DNA of 41,676 bases from Caulobacterales bacterium. GTDB lineage: Bacteria > Pseudomonadota > Alphaproteobacteria > Caulobacterales > Caulobacteraceae. Positions 37,938 to 41,676 of the stretch are shown here, one piece after another. The DNA is taken from NCBI GenBank assembly GCA_947474395.1, contig CANJID010000038.1:1-41676 (forward strand), given 5' to 3'. Both the position numbers and the translations under genes were made by a program. The notes below the pieces were generated by a model that was given only the letters and a program-made list of their open reading frames with translations, did not search any database and had not been told where the DNA came from. Position 1 is the stretch's first letter; each line of letters starts with the position of its first letter.

Positions 37938-39119
37938 ATGACCGCACAGCTCATGCCCGGCGCGACCGGCGTCCTCGCCCTGGCGGACGGCACGATCCTG
38001 CAGGGGATCGGCGTCGGCGCCACGGGAGAAGCCCTCGGCGAGGTCTGTTTCAACACCGCCATGACCGGCTACCAGGAAATCCTGACCGATCCCTCATACA
38101 TGGCCCAGATCGTCACCTTCACCTTCCCGCACGTGGGCAATGTCGGGGTGAACCTCGAGGACGTGGAGCAGTTCGGGCAAGGCGCCCGCACCACCGCCCG
38201 GGGGGCGGTCTTCCGCGACCTGCCGACCGTCCCGGCCAACTGGCGCGCCGAGGCCGGCCCCGGCGGGTCCCTGGACGAATGGATGAAGCGGCGGGGCGTC
38301 GTCGGCCTTTCCGGCGTGGACACCCGCGCCCTGACGAGGGCCATCCGCGAGCATGGCATGCCCCACGGGGTGATCGCCCACAATCCGGACGGCAAGTTCG
38401 ACCTCGACCGGCTGACAGCCCAGGCCCGCGCGTGGAGCGGCCTGGTCGGCCTCGATCTCGCCAAGGACGCAACCTGCCTGCAGAGCTTCACCTTCGACGA
38501 GGGCCTGTGGTCCTGGCCAGAAGGCTACGCCAAGCCCGTGCCTGAGCCGCGGTTCGAGGTGGCGGTGCTCGACTACGGCGTCAAGCGCAACATCCTGCGC
38601 GCCCTGACCAGCATCGGCGCCCGCGCCACGGTCCTGCCCGCCTCCACCACGGCGGAAGAGGTGCTGGCCCGCAACCCCGACGGCATCCTGCTGTCCAACG
38701 GTCCCGGCGACCCGGCCGCCACCGGCGCCTACGCCTGCCCCGAGATCAAGAAGCTGATCGACAGCGGCAAGCCGGTGTTCGGCATCTGCCTCGGCCACCA
38801 GATGCTGGCCCTCGCACTCGGGGCCAAGACGGCCAAGATGGACCAGGGCCACCACGGGGCGAACCACCCGGTGAAGGACCTGACCACCGGCAAGGTCGAG
38901 ATTGTCTCCATGAACCACGGCTTCACGGTGGACCGCGACAGCCTGCCCGAGCCCGTGCAGGAGACCCACGTCTCCCTCTTCGACGGCTCCAACGCGGGCA
39001 TCGCACTGAGGGACCGCCCGGTGTTCTCGGTGCAGCACCACCCCGAAGCCTCGCCGGGGCCGACCGATTCCCTCTACCTGTTCGACCGCTTCGCCGCCCT
39101 GATGGAACAAGGGAAATGA
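37938..39119 (+). CDS. carA: Carbamoyl-phosphate synthase small subunit
   Basis: 393-residue glutaminase subunit that hydrolyses glutamine and channels ammonia to CarB for pyrimidine and arginine synthesis. The N-terminal domain starts [13 protein letters not shown]. The class I amidotransferase triad is C284 ([10 protein letters not shown]), H368 and E370 ([11 protein letters not shown]); [12 protein letters not shown] (251-262) forms the oxyanion turn. AAGGAGG lies at ideal distance before the ATG. The leader contains an attenuator-like hairpin. The stop overlaps the next gene by four bases, and carB follows only after two unrelated genes. Confidence 0.97.
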   Translation: MTAQLMPGATGVLALADGTILQGIGVGATGEALGEVCFNTAMTGYQEILTDPSYMAQIVTFTFPHVGNVGVNLEDVEQFGQGARTTARGAVFRDLPTVPANWRAEAGPGGSLDEWMKRRGVVGLSGVDTRALTRAIREHGMPHGVIAHNPDGKFDLDRLTAQARAWSGLVGLDLAKDATCLQSFTFDEGLWSWPEGYAKPVPEPRFEVAVLDYGVKRNILRALTSIGARATVLPASTTAEEVLARNPDGILLSNGPGDPAATGAYACPEIKKLIDSGKPVFGICLGHQMLALALGAKTAKMDQGHHGANHPVKDLTTGKVEIVSMNHGFTVDRDSLPEPVQETHVSLFDGSNAGIALRDRPVFSVQHHPEASPGPTDSLYLFDRFAALMEQGK

Positions 39120-39604
39120 CAGCAAGCGCCCGCCTCTTCGCGGTCCGCGTCGGGACCCTGATGCTGGCGGCCCTCAGCCTGGGGCTCTCCTTCGCTCATC
39201 TGATGGAGGCGCCGCCGCGCCTGCACTGGTCGCCGGAGCTGTGGATGGCGGCCACCACCTTCGGCGGCGAGTACTTCCTGTTCGGCAATATCGGCGCGGT
39301 CATCGAGATCGGCGGGGTCGGGGCCGCCCTCTACCTCTCCCGCCTCAGCCGCAGCCGGCCCGGCGGCGAACTGGCCCTCGGCGGGGCCTTGCTGCTCGCC
39401 CTGGCCCTGGTCTGCTGGCTGGCGGTGGTGTTCCCGGCCAACCAGGCCATGGCCGGCTGGACCCCGGCCTATACGCCGCCGGACTTCGACCAGATCCGCG
39501 CCCGCTGGGAGACCGGCCACGCCCTGATGGCGGGCCTGAAGTTGACGGCCTTCGCCGCGCTTCTTATCTCCGCGCTCCAGGAGACGCGGGCGCCTCGCAC
39601 CTGA
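39116..39604 (+). CDS. Four-helix small membrane protein
   Basis: 162 residues with four hydrophobic segments (about 10-30, 48-72, 87-108 and 140-156) and short charged loops; the pattern resembles DUF1772-like small membrane proteins, but this is not certain. The ATG overlaps the carA stop as ATGA, so it is translated from the carA message, although no link to carbamoyl phosphate is evident. Function unknown. Confidence 0.75.
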   Translation: MTASARLFAVRVGTLMLAALSLGLSFAHLMEAPPRLHWSPELWMAATTFGGEYFLFGNIGAVIEIGGVGAALYLSRLSRSRPGGELALGGALLLALALVCWLAVVFPANQAMAGWTPAYTPPDFDQIRARWETGHALMAGLKLTAFAALLISALQETRAPRT

Positions 39605-39709
39605 GCATAGGGTCGCGTTAAGCCCCCCGTGGCCAACTGGCCAATCGAGCATCGCCGATTCACAGGGTATGGGGGCCTCGGCCCATAAGGGTCGAAGGCA
39701 GAGGGGCGC

Positions 39710-40840
39710 ATGGATCGCATCCGGGGGTTCGACGGCCTGCGCGCGCTCGCGATCCTGGCGGTGTTCGCCCAGCATGCCTTCGCCTCGGCCGCGCCGCTGA
39801 AGACGGGCGGTTACGGGGTCTGGCTGTTCTTCTGCCTCTCCGGCTTCCTGATCGTGCGCATCCTGGTGCGCGAGCGGCGCCGCATCGAGGCCGGCGAGCA
39901 GGGACGCCGCGCCGCCCTGGTCCGCTTCTTCTGGCGGCGGGCCCTGCGGATCGCCCCGATCTATTACCTGGTCCTGATCCTGTTCACGGTCCTGGCGCTC
40001 GCGGGCCTCGTCAGCGACTTCACCTGGCCGGCCGCCGCCTGGCACTACCTCGCCCTCTCCAACGTCTATTTCGGCGAGGTGGCGGGGCGCTGGGTCGGCC
40101 GCTTCGGCCACCTCTGGAGCCTGGCCGTCGAGCAGCAGTTCTACCTCCTGGCCGCCCCCGTCCTGATCCTGATCCCCAGCCGCTGGGCGCGGGGAGCCTG
40201 CCTGGCGGCCCTCGCCCTCGCGGGGACTTGCGCCCTCGTCATGCTCGCGACCGGCGCGGACGCCATGGCCCGCTACACCAACTCCCTGGTCAATTTCGGC
40301 CCCATGGCGCTGGGCGGCTGGCTGGCGCTGGGACGGTCTGAACACCCCGAGGAGGGCAAGGCCTGGCTTCCCACCGCGGTTCCCCTCGCCCTCCTGGTGG
40401 TCCTGCCTGTCCTGGTCTGGAAGCTTTCCGCCCTGGCGGTCATGCCCGGGCCGGTGCTGGAAACCGCGGCCCTGTTCACCGGGACCCTGGCGGCGGGCCT
40501 GCTGATCCGGGGCCTCTACCGCAACCAGGCGGGCCTCTTCGCCAGGGCGCTGAGTTGCGCGCCGCTCGCCTATCTCGGACGCGTCTCCTACGGCTTCTAC
40601 CTCTACCACCAGCTCCTGCCAAAGGGCCTCGCCCGGCGCGCCGCGGACGCCGCCGGCCTCCACGTGGCGATCCCCGGGGAGGTGGAGGCCCTGGTCTTCT
40701 TCGCCACCACCCTGGCCCTCGCGGCCCTCTCCTGGACCCTGATCGAGCAGCCTCTCCTGAAGCTCGGGCGCACCGTCCCGGGGCTGCCGCGCGTGCGCTT
40801 CCTGCAACGGCCGGCCGACGTTTCGCAGGCGGCGACGTAA
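39710..40840 (+). CDS. Acyltransferase 3 family membrane protein (OafA-like)
   Basis: 376 residues, about ten membrane helices. Starts DGLRALAILAVFAQHAFASA, where the histidine in AQHAF is the position required for acyl transfer in this family; YGVWLFFCLSGFLIVRIL follows, then FFWRRALRIAPIYYLVLILF and HLWSLAVEQQFYLLAAPVLI. Such proteins O-acetylate or acylate surface polysaccharides or lipids. No C-terminal SGNH domain. AGAGGGG precedes the ATG. Glycan-synthesis partners are absent nearby. Confidence 0.92.
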   Translation: MDRIRGFDGLRALAILAVFAQHAFASAAPLKTGGYGVWLFFCLSGFLIVRILVRERRRIEAGEQGRRAALVRFFWRRALRIAPIYYLVLILFTVLALAGLVSDFTWPAAAWHYLALSNVYFGEVAGRWVGRFGHLWSLAVEQQFYLLAAPVLILIPSRWARGACLAALALAGTCALVMLATGADAMARYTNSLVNFGPMALGGWLALGRSEHPEEGKAWLPTAVPLALLVVLPVLVWKLSALAVMPGPVLETAALFTGTLAAGLLIRGLYRNQAGLFARALSCAPLAYLGRVSYGFYLYHQLLPKGLARRAADAAGLHVAIPGEVEALVFFATTLALAALSWTLIEQPLLKLGRTVPGLPRVRFLQRPADVSQAAT

Positions 40841-40915
40841 GGCGCGGCGGATCGGTCCTTGCCGAGTCCCGACTCCCTCTCTAAACGAGCCGCTTAACCC
40901 ACAGGTCGACCGCTT

Positions 40916-40937
40916 CGGGCGCGATTCTCCGCGCCCG
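40916..40937. other. Hairpin in the carB leader
   Basis: CGGGCGCG-6-CGCGCCCG, perfect 8-bp stem, 23 bases before the carB start. No T-tract, so not a terminator by itself. Confidence 0.4.
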
Positions 40938-40960
40938 TGGCTGCGCGCGCGAACGGTGAC

Positions 40961-41676
40961 ATGCCTAAACGTACCGACATCAAGTCCATCCTGATCATCG
41001 GCGCCGGCCCCATCGTCATCGGCCAGGCCTGCGAATTCGACTATTCCGGCGTGCAAGCATGCAAGGCCCTGCGCGCCGAAGGCTACCGGATCATCCTGGT
41101 CAATTCGAACCCGGCCACGATCATGACCGATCCCGACGTGGCCGACGCGACCTACATCGAGCCGATCACCCCCGAGATCGTCGAGATGATCATCGCCAAG
41201 GAGCGCCCGGACGCGCTGCTCCCGACCATGGGCGGCCAGACCGCGCTGAACACCGCCCTCGCCCTCGAGAAGTCCGGGGCCCTGGCCCGCTACGGCGTCG
41301 AGATGATCGGCGCCAAGGCCGATGTGATCGAGAAGGCCGAGGACCGGCAGAAATTCCGCGACGCCATGGATTCCATCGGCCTGGAAAGCCCCAAGAGCCG
41401 CGTCGCCCACACCATGGAGGAGGCCGCCGAGGGCCTGGAGTTCGTCGGCCTGCCCGCCATCATCCGCCCGTCCTTCACCCTGGCGGGCACCGGCGGCGGC
41501 ATCGCCTACAACGTCGAGGAATTCCGCGAGATCGTCGAGCGCGGGCTCGACCTCTCCCCCGTCGGCGAAGTCCTGGTCGAGGAGAGCGTCCTCGGCTGGA
41601 AGGAGTTCGAGATGGAGGTGGTCCGCGACAAGGCGGACAACTGCATCATCGTCTGCTCCATCGAGAACATCGACCC
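40961..41676 (+). CDS. carB: Carbamoyl-phosphate synthase large subunit, 3' end outside window
   Basis: The frame from ATG 40961 is open to the window edge (239 codons seen of roughly 1,080 expected). The protein starts [20 protein letters not shown], then [35 protein letters not shown] and [15 protein letters not shown]. The ATP-grasp segment [20 protein letters not shown] follows, then [12 protein letters not shown]. These are the carboxy-phosphate-half motifs of CarB, which makes carbamoyl phosphate from bicarbonate, ammonia and two ATP. Separated from carA by two genes and preceded by a 120-bp leader with a hairpin. Confidence 0.97.
   Translation, partial: MPKRTDIKSILIIGAGPIVIGQACEFDYSGVQACKALRAEGYRIILVNSNPATIMTDPDVADATYIEPITPEIVEMIIAKERPDALLPTMGGQTALNTALALEKSGALARYGVEMIGAKADVIEKAEDRQKFRDAMDSIGLESPKSRVAHTMEEAAEGLEFVGLPAIIRPSFTLAGTGGGIAYNVEEFREIVERGLDLSPVGEVLVEESVLGWKEFEMEVVRDKADNCIIVCSIENID

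Noticed and set aside
37648-37947. Minus-strand 99-codon frame upstream of carA, with a plausible-looking C-terminal half
   Set aside because: It runs through the carA start, ribosome-binding site and attenuator-like hairpin, and its third positions are not GC-biased as in real genes here.
39074-41410. Minus-strand open frame of 778 codons across carA, the acyltransferase and carB
   Set aside because: It covers four well-supported plus-strand genes and has no domain motif; composition artefact of high GC.

Overview
The window looks like chromosomal DNA of a high-GC alphaproteobacterium of the order Caulobacterales (Caulobacter or Phenylobacterium type). The evidence is gene content rather than any marker RNA: a MucR/Ros regulator, a DivJ-like membrane histidine kinase, two DUF2336 proteins, a FliI-FliJ pair, a PAS_5-type single-domain protein and a split carA/carB locus, with strongly GC-biased third codon positions throughout. 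No rRNA, tRNA, CRISPR array, integrase or intact insertion sequence was seen.

Layout. 1-939 is a SleB-type cell-wall hydrolase, open at the left edge. A bidirectional terminator separates it from the minus-strand nadA-nadB-nadC operon for de novo NAD synthesis (1002-4482). That operon is preceded by a candidate promoter and two copies of a 17-bp palindrome flanking a small hairpin. An orphan gene with unusual codons (4746-5606) and a REP-like repeat lead to a large secreted G8-domain beta-helix protein related to animal CEMIP/TMEM2 (5909-8623). Then come EcsC and an SDR protein with a degenerate active site. 10380-11225 carries two palindromic repeats and two small genes. 11230-12726 is a GST / SRPBCC / ArsR operon, followed by trxB and a DUF4282 membrane protein.

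14411-16161 holds fliJ and fliI. After an orphan lipoprotein and a YcgN protein come a class A penicillin-binding protein and an Uup-like ABC-F ATPase (17141-20991), which overlap by four bases. The 555-bp gap 20992-21546 is the most unusual part of the window. It has an AT-rich segment with a perfect DnaA box, then 29-bp direct repeats and at least seven hairpins, all capped by GNRA tetraloops, which reads as a structured RNA. It lies just upstream of an NMT1/SsuA-type ABC importer whose three genes overlap (21547-24076). Next are a Tyr-Pro-rich lipoprotein and a DUF2336 protein, a convergent helical-repeat protein, prfC, and small conserved genes.

31120-37375 is rich in signalling and cell-fate genes: DivJ-like kinase, a soluble kinase, SufE, a PAS_5 protein with a CtrA-like box upstream, MucR, and the second DUF2336 protein. 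The window ends with carA (behind an attenuator-like hairpin), a small membrane protein, an acyltransferase-3 protein and the 5' part of carB, which runs off the right edge.

All functional calls rest on reading motifs and remembered family features; no database search was run. Start codons were adjusted from the longest possible frames where a ribosome-binding site, a neighbour overlap or family length argued for it.
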